Assembly: GCA_002402045.2 (NCBI GenBank)
Contig: NVUX02000074.1
Location: forward strand, 124,001-188,000
Source: Paracoccaceae bacterium
Lineage (GTDB): Bacteria > Pseudomonadota > Alphaproteobacteria > Rhodobacterales > Rhodobacteraceae
DNA length: 64,000 nt
Direction of reading: 5' to 3'
Position numbers and translations under genes: made by a program. This document shows, piece after piece, positions 55,316 through 64,000 of this stretch. The notes under the pieces were generated by a model, which made no database searches, had not been told where the DNA came from, and saw only the letters and a list, made by a program, of their open reading frames with translations. Each line of letters starts with the position of its first letter. The stretch's first letter is position 1.

Positions 55316-55522
55316 TCAGAGCATCCCCTCACGCTGCAATTTCTTGCGTGCGAGTTTACGGGCGCGCCGAACCGCTTCGGCCTTTTCACGGGCTTTGCGG
55401 ATCGAAGGCTTCTCGAAATGTTGCTTAAGCTTCATCTCGCGAAAAACGCCTTCGCGTTGGAGCTTTTTCTTCAGGGCACGAAGCGCCTGATCGACATTGT
55501 TGTCTCGAACCATTACCTGCAT
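55316..55522 (-). CDS. rpsU: 30S ribosomal protein S21
   Basis: [60 protein letters not shown]. Confidence 0.96.
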   Translation of the reverse strand: MQVMVRDNNVDQALRALKKKLQREGVFREMKLKQHFEKPSIRKAREKAEAVRRARKLARKKLQREGML

Positions 55523-55611
55523 GGTGTAGTCACCACCTTTCTAATCAGTGTTGCATAATTGCAGGAAGCCGCTCTATACCAAAAGGGCAACAAATTGTCT
55601 AGGGGGCCAAG

Positions 55612-56301
55612 ATGGCCAAACGCAAATCAGAGCAAGACCATATGGATGAAGCCAAACGCGCCGTGATTGACGCCGCGCTGCCGCATGTGATGTTTGACGG
55701 CTGGTCAGACACGACCCTTGCCGCCGCCATTACCGATTCGGGCGTAGAAGCTGGCCTCGCCAAGCTCGCCTTCCCCCGTGGCCCGCTTGATCTGGCGCTG
55801 GGCTACCATTACCAAGGCGATGCCGACATGCGCGCCGAAATGGCCGCGCTTGATCTGGCCTCAATGCGCTATTCCGAGCGTGTCGCCAAAGCCATTTCGC
55901 TGCGTCTTGCGTTGGCCGATAAAGAAGCCGTGCGCCGCGCCATGGCGTTTTTTGCCCTGCCACATAATATGGGCGACGGCACGCGGGCGTTGTGGCATAC
56001 GGCTGACGCGATCTGGGAAAGCCTCGGCGACACCTCACGCGATTATAACTGGTATACCAAACGCATGACGCTCAGCGCGGTTTACTCGGCCTGCGTACTG
56101 TTCTGGCTTGGCGATGACGCCGATGAAACCGAGGCGTTTATTGACCGCCGCATTGCCAACGTGATGAGCTTTGAGAAAACCAAAGCCAAGTTTCGGAGCA
56201 GCCCGCTGGGTAAACATTTTTCCAACACATTCGGCAAGGTGCTTGACCATATCAACGCCCCCGAAGCCCCGGATGACCTTCCGGGCAAAATACACGAATA
56301 G
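55612..56301 (+). CDS. COQ9 family protein
   Basis: ALPHVMFDGWSDTTLAAAITDSGVEAGLAKLAFPRGPLDLALGYH; WYTKRMTLSAVYSACVLFWLGD. Confidence 0.9.
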   Translation: MAKRKSEQDHMDEAKRAVIDAALPHVMFDGWSDTTLAAAITDSGVEAGLAKLAFPRGPLDLALGYHYQGDADMRAEMAALDLASMRYSERVAKAISLRLALADKEAVRRAMAFFALPHNMGDGTRALWHTADAIWESLGDTSRDYNWYTKRMTLSAVYSACVLFWLGDDADETEAFIDRRIANVMSFEKTKAKFRSSPLGKHFSNTFGKVLDHINAPEAPDDLPGKIHE

Positions 56302-56310
56302 GAGAGTAAT

Positions 56311-57177
56311 ATGGCAATGGGAAATGACGTTTGGACGTGGTTCAAAGGCGACTGGACACAGGCGAACGTGCCGATTCTTGGCTCCGCAGACCATGCCACA
56401 TGGCAAGGCACGCTGGTGTTTGACGGCGCGCGGCTGATGAACGGCTATGCGCCAGATCTTATGCTGCATTGCGAGCGCGTGGTGCGCTCTGCCACGGCCA
56501 TGGGCCTTGCTAGCCCCTATACCGCCGCCGAAATTCGCCAGATCATCCAAAACGGCATCCGCCACTTCCCGCGTGGAGTGGACCTTTATCTCCGCCCGAT
56601 GATGTGGTCCACTGAAGGCTCGGTCGGCTTCATTGACGCAGACCCCGATTCTACCGAGATCGCGATTGTGCTGGAAGCCCTGCCCATGTCCACTCCCGGC
56701 CCCTTTGCGCTGACGGTAAGCCCCTTTAAGCGCCCGCACCAAGATACCGCCCTGACCGAGGCCAAAGCCGCCTGCCTTTACCCCAATAATGGCCGGATAT
56801 TGCGAGAGGCCCGCGAGCGCGGCTTTAACAACGCCCTATCGCTTGATCTTGATGGCCATGTTGCTGAAACCGCTTCCACCAACGTATTTTTCATTAAAGA
56901 CGGCGTGTTTTACACGCCCGTGCCCAATGGCACCTTCCTAAATGGCATCACCCGCCAGCGGGTTATTAAGCTGCTGGGAGAGGCTGGCCATGAGGTGGTT
57001 GAAAAGAGCCTGACAGTTGAAGATTTCGCCAATGCCGACGAGATTTTCACCACCGGCAACGCCAACAAGGTTCAAATGGTTACACGGTTTGAAGACCGCG
57101 AGTTGCCCACCGAGCAGAGCCTTAAGGTGCGCCAGCTTTACTGGGATTACGCCGAATCCAAGCCGGCGATTCGCTAA
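56311..57177 (+). CDS. Class IV (branched-chain-type) aminotransferase
   Basis: WQGTLVFDGARLMNGYAPDLMLHCERVVRSA; NNALSLDLDGHVAETASTNVFFIKDGVFYTPVPNGTFLNGITRQRVI. Confidence 0.9.
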   Translation: MAMGNDVWTWFKGDWTQANVPILGSADHATWQGTLVFDGARLMNGYAPDLMLHCERVVRSATAMGLASPYTAAEIRQIIQNGIRHFPRGVDLYLRPMMWSTEGSVGFIDADPDSTEIAIVLEALPMSTPGPFALTVSPFKRPHQDTALTEAKAACLYPNNGRILREARERGFNNALSLDLDGHVAETASTNVFFIKDGVFYTPVPNGTFLNGITRQRVIKLLGEAGHEVVEKSLTVEDFANADEIFTTGNANKVQMVTRFEDRELPTEQSLKVRQLYWDYAESKPAIR

Positions 57178-58154
57178 TGCGCGCAATCGAGATCACGAAG
57201 GCGGGCGGCCCCGAAGTGCTGGCCCTGTGCACGCGCCCCGTGCCAGCGCCCGCACATGAGGAAATTCTGATCAAGATCGAAGCCGCTGGGGTTAATCGCC
57301 CTGATGCGCTCCAACGTGCGGGGGCCTATGCCCCGCCCAAAGGCGCGTCTGATTTGCCGGGCCTAGAGGCCGCGGGCGAGGTGGTGGCCGTTGGCGCAGG
57401 CGTTACCCGCTGGCAGGTTGGCGATAAAGTGTGCGCGTTGCTTCCCGGTGGCGGCTATGCCGAATTTGCCACCACCCACCAAGACCACGCCATGCGAGTG
57501 CCAGACGGCCTCAACATGGTCGAAGCCGCCGCCCTCTGCGAGACATATTTCACCGTCTGGAGCACTGTTTTTATGCGGGGACGCCTGCAAGCGGGCGAGA
57601 CATTTTTGGTGCATGGCGGAAGCTCCGGCATTGGCACTACGGCCATCCAGCTTGCCCATGCTTTTGGCGCACGGGTGTTTACCACGGCGGGCAGCGATGA
57701 AAAATGCGCGCTGTGTGAAAGCCTCGGGGCCGAAGCCGCGATTAACTACAAAACCCAAGATTATGGTGAAGAGATCAAGCGCCTGACGGGCGGTAAAGGC
57801 GTTGATCTGATCCTCGATATGGTTGGTGGAAGTTACATTCCCCGCAATATCCGCGCCCTCGCGCTGGAGGGCCGCTTGGTGATGATCGCCTTTCTTGGTG
57901 GCCCGAAAGCCGAGCTGAATTTTGCGCATATCATGATGAAACGGCTTGAGGTTACCGGCGCTACGCTGCGCCCGCAATCAGACCAAGCCAAAGCCACCAT
58001 CGCCGAGGCCCTGCGCCAACAGGTGTGGCCGCTGCTGGATTCAGGCCGCATCAAGCCGATCATGGACCAAACTTTCCCGCTGGAAGACGCGGCCAAAGCG
58101 CATGTCCGCATTGAAAGCAGCGGCCATATCGGTAAGATTGTGCTGACGCTGTAG
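57177..58154 (+). CDS. NAD(P)H quinone oxidoreductase, MDR family (PIG3-like)
   Basis: MRAIEITKAGGPEVLALCTRPVPAPAHEEILIKIEAAGVNRPDALQRAG; VHGGSSGIGTTAIQLAHAFG. Confidence 0.92.
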   Translation: MRAIEITKAGGPEVLALCTRPVPAPAHEEILIKIEAAGVNRPDALQRAGAYAPPKGASDLPGLEAAGEVVAVGAGVTRWQVGDKVCALLPGGGYAEFATTHQDHAMRVPDGLNMVEAAALCETYFTVWSTVFMRGRLQAGETFLVHGGSSGIGTTAIQLAHAFGARVFTTAGSDEKCALCESLGAEAAINYKTQDYGEEIKRLTGGKGVDLILDMVGGSYIPRNIRALALEGRLVMIAFLGGPKAELNFAHIMMKRLEVTGATLRPQSDQAKATIAEALRQQVWPLLDSGRIKPIMDQTFPLEDAAKAHVRIESSGHIGKIVLTL

Positions 58155-58208
58155 CCAAGGGGTGCTTGAAGGCATATATTAAAACGGTAGCGCCCTCAGG
58201 AGGCCATA

Positions 58209-59567
58209 ATGCCGGATGACCAAGCCCGTGAGCCGGTGAAAGTGCCGCTCGTGAAAGAACCGCTTAGCGTGCTGCAAACCTTGCGCACTGCGCGGCGCAA
58301 TGTGCTTGAAATCATCCCCGATATTTGCACCAAGCAGCCGATGGTGAGCGGCAAAACCGCCATGGTGCGCTGGCATATGGTGATGGACCCGGGGGCTTTA
58401 AAGCGGGTGCTGAAGGATAACCTTGCGAACTACCCCAAATCTGACATCACCAAAAACCTGCTGCGCCCCGCCATTGGTGACAGCATGTTTATTGCCGAAG
58501 GGGCGCATTGGCGCTGGCAAAGACGCGCGGCGGCGCCGGTGTTTTCCCATCGCAATATCGCGGCGCTTGCGCCGATTATGTCGGCCTCTGCCGACGCGGT
58601 TTGCGCGCGGCTGGCGGGGCAGGCTGAGGCCGATATGTTTGAGCAAATGGTGCAGGCGACCTTTGAGGTGATTTCCAGTGTTACCTTTTCCGGTGCGGGC
58701 GAAATGGCGGGAGACGAGGTGCACAAGGCGATTGATCGCTTCATTGACCAATCTGCGCGCGTGTCTTTGCTGGATGTTATCGGCGTTCCCACATGGGTGC
58801 CGCGCCCCTCTCGGCTGTTTGGCGGTAATCCGGTGGCCGATATGAAGCGGGTGGCGGATGCCGCAATTGAGAAGCGTCGGAAGGTGGGGGCGAAAGAGGT
58901 GCCAGACCTGCTCGACCTGCTGCTTGAGGGTATGGACCCTGAAACTAAGCGCCAGATGAACAATGCCGAGCTGCGAGACAACCTGCTGACGTTCATTGTG
59001 GCGGGCCACGAAACCACGGCCCTCACGCTGGCTTGGGCGCTTTACCTGTGCGCCTTTGACCAAGATGTGCAGGAAAAGCTGTACAGCGAGGCGGTGGCGG
59101 TGCTTGATGGCCGGATTGCCGGACCAGAGGATATCGGCAGCCTTCCCTACACCGAGCAAGTGATAAAAGAGACCCTGCGGCTCTACCCGCCCGCCCCGTT
59201 TATTTCTCGTACAGCTCAAGGGCCTGATGAGCTATGCGGGCGGGAAATACGCAAGAAAGACACGGTGATACTGCCAATATATGCCCTGCAACGCAATGAG
59301 CAGCTTTGGCCAGAGCCAGACGCATTTAAGCCAGACCGCTTTGCAAAAGGCGCAAAATATGACCGCTTTGCGTGGTTGCCCTTTGGGGATGGCCCAAGGG
59401 TTTGCATCGGGGCGCATTTTGCCATGGTGGAAGCGCAAATTATACTCGCAAGCTTGATTTTGCGCTATAAGTTTGAACCCGTGGCCGGGAAAGACCCTGT
59501 GCCCGAAATGGTTCTGACTTTGCGGCCCAAAGGCGGGGTGTGGCTGAGAATCTCGCCCCGCATATAA
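58209..59567 (+). CDS. Cytochrome P450
   Basis: FIVAGHETTALTLAWALYL I-helix; EQVIKETLRLYPP ExxR; FAWLPFGDGPRVCIGAHFAMVEAQ heme Cys loop. Confidence 0.95.
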   Translation: MPDDQAREPVKVPLVKEPLSVLQTLRTARRNVLEIIPDICTKQPMVSGKTAMVRWHMVMDPGALKRVLKDNLANYPKSDITKNLLRPAIGDSMFIAEGAHWRWQRRAAAPVFSHRNIAALAPIMSASADAVCARLAGQAEADMFEQMVQATFEVISSVTFSGAGEMAGDEVHKAIDRFIDQSARVSLLDVIGVPTWVPRPSRLFGGNPVADMKRVADAAIEKRRKVGAKEVPDLLDLLLEGMDPETKRQMNNAELRDNLLTFIVAGHETTALTLAWALYLCAFDQDVQEKLYSEAVAVLDGRIAGPEDIGSLPYTEQVIKETLRLYPPAPFISRTAQGPDELCGREIRKKDTVILPIYALQRNEQLWPEPDAFKPDRFAKGAKYDRFAWLPFGDGPRVCIGAHFAMVEAQIILASLILRYKFEPVAGKDPVPEMVLTLRPKGGVWLRISPRI

Positions 59568-59679
59568 GGGCTGCCTCGCGGTGCTCGGCTATCGCGGCGC
59601 GTCCAGCGTTGTCCTGTTTTGCAGTATTGTACCTGCGCCGCGCGGCAACGGTAGCGCTTTTGAAATGTGGATATCATTT

Positions 59680-59731
59680 CCATATTGTCCAAATATTCCG
59701 GGGGTGAGCGTAGCGAGGGGGCTGGCCCCCT
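59680..59731. repeat. Copy 2 (minus orientation) of a hairpin plus CACCCC..GA.TATTT.GA.AA 3'-end element
   Basis: AGGGGGC-TG-GCCCCCT (59716-59731) adjacent to the reverse complement of CTCACCCCCGGAATATTTGGACAA. Confidence 0.45.
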
Positions 59732-59804
59732 TGCCGAGCCGAAGGCGAGGCTACGGCGCCGCAGCGCATTTTTCCTCTGGTAAAATGCCCGCCCACTGGG
59801 CGGC

Positions 59805-61157
59805 TTAGGTCGCTTCGTCTCCAAGAATTTGCGGTTCGGTTCTTGCTTTGCAGCCACTGCGTGGGCAGATTCGGCAGGTAATGCCAATAGGTTGAGCCGC
59901 GCCGAGGTCTGGCAGCCAGTCGGCGAGCATAGCGCGTTGCTCAAAGTGGATGATCAGCATGGCAGCGTTTAGCTCGGGGGGGCGGCCAAAGGCGGGGGTT
60001 GTTTGGGCCTCGGCAATGGCAAGCCCGATGAATTTGTGCTTGCCCGGCAGTTCCAGCAGTGCGGCAACGGGGATATGCGGGGTGGCGAAGGCCTGAAATA
60101 GCGGCCAGAGCGGGCAGGCATTGCCGTGGCGGGGGAAAGTGAAATCTGCAATGGGGCGGCGAAACAGCGCGCGCCCTGCGGCATTGGCGATGATCAGACC
60201 CATCGGTGGGGCGGCTGTTTGGCTGGGGTCTTGAAACGCGAGGCGGCGAAAGGCTGTGTGCAGATCTGAGCCAAAAGCGTCTGCGATTTTGGAGGGGTTA
60301 TAGTGGTTCCGCCGCGCTGTTTTGGTGAAATCACTTTTTGGCATCGCTTGTGCATCTTGTGCATAGTTCTGCAAAAATTCGGTCACTAGGCGGTTGGTTT
60401 CCGGGTTTTCCAGCGCGCTGTCATCTGCCATAATTCTGTTAACGATATAGGCAACCTCCACCGAGGTAGCCGGCGCTTCGCCGAGGCTATCAAGCTGGGG
60501 AAAGTTATAATTATGCCGCATTAGAAAAGCGTCCAGCTCCTCTTGCGGGGTGGCAATTCCAAGTTTCGGGTCTGCCTTTTTATCAAAATACTGCACAAGC
60601 GACTGCGCCGAATCTGTTAGGCGGCGGCTTTCTTCGTGGATGATCGTATGGAATCTCGCCTGCTTTTCCGGCTCGATATCTTCGATGTTTGTTAATATAT
60701 TAGCGGTTGAGCGAATGGCGGTGATATTTGAGAGCATCCCATGCAGGCTTTCGGCCAGAAAGGGATCATGCGTTAGCCTGTCCGAGAGCGCGGTTATCAT
60801 TGCCTCCTGATCTCGGGTTTGGCGGTACAAGGCCGCGATCATCTGTGCCCAGCCCGGAAACCGCCCCGCCAGCTCCTCGATCCCCGCCACTTCAGCTCCA
60901 ATGCTGGGGTGGTGCGCCGCGGCCTCGTGGAGGTCTGATATTTTTGCCGAATCAACCCCGTCTGAGAGGCTGGACGCGGGCACATCGAGGACCCGTGCAA
61001 TGGACAAAAGCACTTTTCCGGCCACCGCGCGGCGGTTATGCTCGATCAGGTTCAGATAGGAAGCCGAGATGCCGGCTTTTTCAGCTAGCGATTTTTGGGT
61101 CAGCTTTGCTTGCCTACGTTGCTCGCGTATACGGGTGCCGGAAAGAGATTTTCGCAT
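59805..61157 (-). CDS. XRE-family regulator with C-terminal DUF2083-like region (RamB/PccR/ScfR type)
   Basis: RIREQRRQAKLTQKSLAEKAGISASYLNLIEHNRRAVAGKVL HTH; long central domain; C-terminal GITCRICPRSGCKARTEPQIL. Confidence 0.85.
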   Translation of the reverse strand: MRKSLSGTRIREQRRQAKLTQKSLAEKAGISASYLNLIEHNRRAVAGKVLLSIARVLDVPASSLSDGVDSAKISDLHEAAAHHPSIGAEVAGIEELAGRFPGWAQMIAALYRQTRDQEAMITALSDRLTHDPFLAESLHGMLSNITAIRSTANILTNIEDIEPEKQARFHTIIHEESRRLTDSAQSLVQYFDKKADPKLGIATPQEELDAFLMRHNYNFPQLDSLGEAPATSVEVAYIVNRIMADDSALENPETNRLVTEFLQNYAQDAQAMPKSDFTKTARRNHYNPSKIADAFGSDLHTAFRRLAFQDPSQTAAPPMGLIIANAAGRALFRRPIADFTFPRHGNACPLWPLFQAFATPHIPVAALLELPGKHKFIGLAIAEAQTTPAFGRPPELNAAMLIIHFEQRAMLADWLPDLGAAQPIGITCRICPRSGCKARTEPQILGDEAT

Positions 61158-61256
61158 GGGATTCCAAGCCTTTGCCGAATTTGGTTGAAAATTAGTTTAC
61201 AGTTTGCTCAGGTTCATTAGCAATACTTTTACAAATTTTCGCTGTAAACACAATCA

Positions 61257-61274
61257 GTTATTGCAAAGTTAACA
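61257..61274. promoter_or_regulatory. GTTATTGCAAAGTTAACA element in the RamB-like/SBP divergent promoter
   Basis: Shares GTTATTGCAAA(N)TTA with the ccr upstream region at 15424. Confidence 0.4.
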
Positions 61275-61351
61275 ATCCTGCCCAAAATAACGCTGCGGCA
61301 ACATAGTCGCGCCGGTTCGCCGGATAAACCGACACGAATGGGAGGAAATTC

Positions 61352-62698
61352 ATGTCTAAACTTATAATGAACCGTCGTGGGTTGCTAAAGACTGGGGCCG
61401 CAGTTGGCGCTGGCATGGCAATGCCAACGATTCTGACGGCTGCTAGCCACGCGGGCTATACCAATGCGCCAACAGGCAGCACGGTAACGCTTGGCTTTAA
61501 CGTACCACAAACCGGTGCTTACGCTGATGAGGGCGCTGACGAGCTGCGCGCTTATGAGCTAGCTGTTAAGCACCTGAACGGCCAAGGCGATGGCGGGATG
61601 ATGAACACATTCTCGTCCAAAGAGCTAAAAGGCAACGGGATTTTGGGCAAAGAGGTTGCGTTTGTAACCGGTGACACCCAGACCAAATCTGACGCGGCGC
61701 GCGCTTCTGCGCAATCCATGATCCAAAAAGACGGCGCTGTGATGATCACAGGCGGCTCTTCTTCGGGCGTGGCGATTGCGGTGCAGGGCCTTTGCCAAGA
61801 AGCTGGCGTTATCTTTATGGCGGGCTTGACCCACTCTAACGACACCACCGGCAAAGACAAAAAAGCCAATGGTTTCCGTCACTTCTTTAACGGGTATATG
61901 TCTGCGGCGGCACTCGCACCTGTTTTGGCTGAAATGTATGGCGAAGATCGTAATGCCTATCACCTGACAGCTGACTACACATGGGGCTGGACTCAGCAAG
62001 AGTCCATCCAGGCAGCAACCGAAGCCAAAGGCTGGAATACAGTAGCCAACGTGCTGACACCGCTGACCACCACAGACTTCAGCTCTTATGTTGCGCCTGT
62101 GCTCAACTCTGGTGCCGATATTCTGGTGCTGAACCACTACGGTGGTAACATGATCAACTCGCTGACATCTGCTGTGCAGTTTGGCCTGCGGGACAAAATG
62201 GTTAACGGCAAGAACTTCGAGATCGTTGTGCCGCTTTACTCGCGCCTGATGGCTCGTGGTGCTGGCGAAAACGTTAAGGGCATCTTTGGCTCAACCAACT
62301 GGCATTGGTCTTTGCAAGACGAAGGTTCAAAAGCCTTTGTTCAAAGCTTTGGCCAAGAGTATGGCTTCCCGCCATCACAGGCTGCGCACACCGTTTATTG
62401 CCAAACGCTGCTTTATGCAGATGCGTGTGAGCGCGCTGGCACCCACAATCCTTGTGGGGTTGCTGAAGCGCTTGAGGGCTTTAAGTTCTCTGGCCTTGGT
62501 AACGGCGATGTTGAGTATCGCGCCGAAGACCACCAGTGCTTCAAAGACGTGCTGGTTGTGAAGGGTAAAGAGAACCCGACCTCCGAGTTCGACCTTCTGG
62601 AAGTTGTTCAGGTTACGCCACGTGCGCAAGTTGAATACCCTGCTGATCACCCAATGTTTGCGGGCGGTGCGCTGGGTTCTTGCAACGCCGGCGGTTAA
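61352..62698 (+). CDS. Branched-chain amino acid/amide-type ABC transporter substrate-binding protein
   Basis: Tat-like signal NRRGLLKTGAAVGAG; LGFNVPQTGAYADEGADELRAYELAVKHLN periplasmic-binding fold type I. Confidence 0.92.
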   Translation: MSKLIMNRRGLLKTGAAVGAGMAMPTILTAASHAGYTNAPTGSTVTLGFNVPQTGAYADEGADELRAYELAVKHLNGQGDGGMMNTFSSKELKGNGILGKEVAFVTGDTQTKSDAARASAQSMIQKDGAVMITGGSSSGVAIAVQGLCQEAGVIFMAGLTHSNDTTGKDKKANGFRHFFNGYMSAAALAPVLAEMYGEDRNAYHLTADYTWGWTQQESIQAATEAKGWNTVANVLTPLTTTDFSSYVAPVLNSGADILVLNHYGGNMINSLTSAVQFGLRDKMVNGKNFEIVVPLYSRLMARGAGENVKGIFGSTNWHWSLQDEGSKAFVQSFGQEYGFPPSQAAHTVYCQTLLYADACERAGTHNPCGVAEALEGFKFSGLGNGDVEYRAEDHQCFKDVLVVKGKENPTSEFDLLEVVQVTPRAQVEYPADHPMFAGGALGSCNAGG

Positions 62699-62720
62699 GT
62701 TTCCCCCTCGGGAAAACCTT

Positions 62721-62750
62721 CCGGTCGCGCTTTGCGCGCGGCCGGCTTTT
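62721..62750 (+). terminator. Hairpin with short U-tract between SBP and permease
   Basis: CCGGTCGCGC-TTT-GCGCGCGGCCGG (imperfect stem) followed by CTTTT. Confidence 0.6.
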
Positions 62751-62798
62751 CTGCAAAGTTTGCAGACCTCATTCACATAAAACGGAGCGGGCCGAGCT

Positions 62799-63842
62799 AT
62801 GGACGCCATCCTTCTGCAAGTACTAAACGGGATAGACAAGGGCAGCGCCTATGCGCTTATCGCCTTGGGCCTCACCCTGATTTTCGGCACGCTCGGCGTG
62901 GTAAACTTCGCCCACGGGGCCTTGTTTATGATCGGCGCCTTTGTGGCGGTGACCGTTGGCAAAATACTGGACATCTCCAAAGTCACCCTCGACCCTGTAA
63001 GGGTTGATTTTCTTGGCAATCCGGCCAAGATTAAAACGCCGTATGTAACCGAATGGTTCGGCGAATTTGGCTTTTGGATGATCGAGTGGTCGGTGCTGGT
63101 ATCGGTGATTGTCGCCATTCCGGTGATGGTCCTGATCGGGATCATTCTGGAACGCGGCCTGATCAAGCACTTTTATGACCGCCCGCATGCAGACCAAATT
63201 CTAGTGACCTTTGGCCTCGCGATTGTGCTGCAAGAGGTTATCAAGGCGGTTTTCGGTGCCAACCCCATTCCGCAATCAGCCCCTGAGCTGCTTAAAGGCT
63301 CGCTCGATTTTGGCGTGATGATCGGGATGGCGGAAAACACCGTTATCTATCCGCTCTGGCGTCTGGTGTATTTCTGCTTCTCCGACCTGATTATTGGTGG
63401 CGTGTTTGCCTTTTTGCGCTTCACCACCTTTGGTATGGTTGTGCGGGCTGGCATGGCAGACCGCGAAACCGTGGGCTTGCTTGGCATTAATATCGACAAG
63501 CGTTTCACCATTATGTTTGGTGTGGCCGCCGCAGTGGCGGGCCTTGCGGGCGTAATGTATACGCCGATTAACCCGCCAAATTACCATATGGGTATGGATT
63601 TTCTGGTGCTGAGCTTTGTGGTGGTTGTGGTTGGCGGCATGGGTAGTTTGCCCGGTGCTGTGGCTGCGGGCTTCTTGCTCGGTATTCTTGAGAGCTTTGC
63701 CTCTATGCCGCTGATTAAAGATGCGATTGCAGCCATTGGCCTGCCAAGCATCGACCAAATTATCATTTACCTCGTGGCTGTTATAGTCTTGCTGGTTCGG
63801 CCTCGTGGGCTGATGGGCAAAGCTGGCATGATGGAGGATTAA
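62799..63842 (+). CDS. Branched-chain amino acid ABC transporter permease, LivH type
   Basis: LNGIDKGSAYALIALGLTLIFGTLGVVNFAHGALFMIGAF; GMADRETVGLLGINIDKRFTIMFGVAAAVAGLAGVM. Confidence 0.94.
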   Translation: MDAILLQVLNGIDKGSAYALIALGLTLIFGTLGVVNFAHGALFMIGAFVAVTVGKILDISKVTLDPVRVDFLGNPAKIKTPYVTEWFGEFGFWMIEWSVLVSVIVAIPVMVLIGIILERGLIKHFYDRPHADQILVTFGLAIVLQEVIKAVFGANPIPQSAPELLKGSLDFGVMIGMAENTVIYPLWRLVYFCFSDLIIGGVFAFLRFTTFGMVVRAGMADRETVGLLGINIDKRFTIMFGVAAAVAGLAGVMYTPINPPNYHMGMDFLVLSFVVVVVGGMGSLPGAVAAGFLLGILESFASMPLIKDAIAAIGLPSIDQIIIYLVAVIVLLVRPRGLMGKAGMMED

Positions 63843-63846
63843 GGAC

Positions 63847-64000
63847 ATGAACCTGATGAAAGACCGCTTGCTTCTGATCATATTCGCCTGTGTTGTTTTG
63901 GCAGCGCCCCTGATCTTTGCGCCCACCGGCGCCGCCTACCCAGACCTATTGCAGCGCTTTGCGATATACGGGATTTTTGCCATCGGGTTTAACATCCTGT
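63847..64000 (+). CDS. Branched-chain amino acid ABC transporter permease, LivM type (3' truncated by window edge)
   Basis: ATG at 63847: MNLMKDRLLLIIFACVVLAAPLIFAPTGAAYPDLLQRFAIYGIFAIGFNIL; follows livH directly. Confidence 0.85.
   Translation, partial: MNLMKDRLLLIIFACVVLAAPLIFAPTGAAYPDLLQRFAIYGIFAIGFNIL

Noticed and set aside
59581-59808. 75-aa plus-strand ORF in the P450/XRE intergenic region
   Set aside because: Overlaps hairpins and the 3'-end repeat; no RBS or protein-like conservation visible.
1-64000. Search for CRISPR arrays, tRNA/rRNA, integrases, transposases and phage genes
   Set aside because: None seen: no regularly spaced repeats in intergenic DNA, no cloverleaf candidates noticed, no mobile-element proteins in the ORF set. 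A tRNAscan/CRISPR tool run would be decisive.

Overview
This 64 kb window looks like chromosomal DNA of a Rhodobacteraceae/Roseobacter-group alphaproteobacterium. That placement is my inference from gene content: ethylmalonyl-CoA pathway genes, several TRAP transporters, COQ9, and a luxRI pair next to ccr. I saw no tRNA, rRNA, CRISPR array, integrase, transposase or phage module. Most of the window is ordinary core metabolism: purH, a phosphomannomutase, deoD, ecm, ccr, smc, aroC, thiBPQ behind a TPP riboswitch, rpsU, COQ9 and a liv-type ABC transporter. Four regions stand out. (1) A luxR-luxI quorum-sensing pair sits directly after ccr. The luxI promoter carries an exact TTAA-N7-TTAA (CtrA-type) site overlapping a half-conserved lux-box-like element. 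(2) A catabolic island at about 26.4-38.7 kb encodes LysR, CaiB, acyl-CoA dehydrogenase, a TPP enzyme, a TAXI-TRAP transporter, USP, a BKACE, a class III transaminase and an MDR oxidoreductase; its substrate is unknown. (3) A second island at about 47.9-55.3 kb encodes an Asp/Glu-racemase-like protein, a GntR regulator, another TPP enzyme, a D-amino-acid-dehydrogenase-like flavoprotein and a DctPQM TRAP transporter, again with unknown substrate. (4) A RamB/PccR/ScfR-type regulator at about 60 kb shares a GTTATTGCAAA word between its divergent promoter and the ccr promoter. Additional items include hairpins at three solute-binding-protein/permease boundaries, a 20-bp palindrome over the RBS of a helicase gene, and a dispersed hairpin-plus-motif element at two convergent gene ends. 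All calls come from reading the sequence and the supplied ORF translations; no searches were run.
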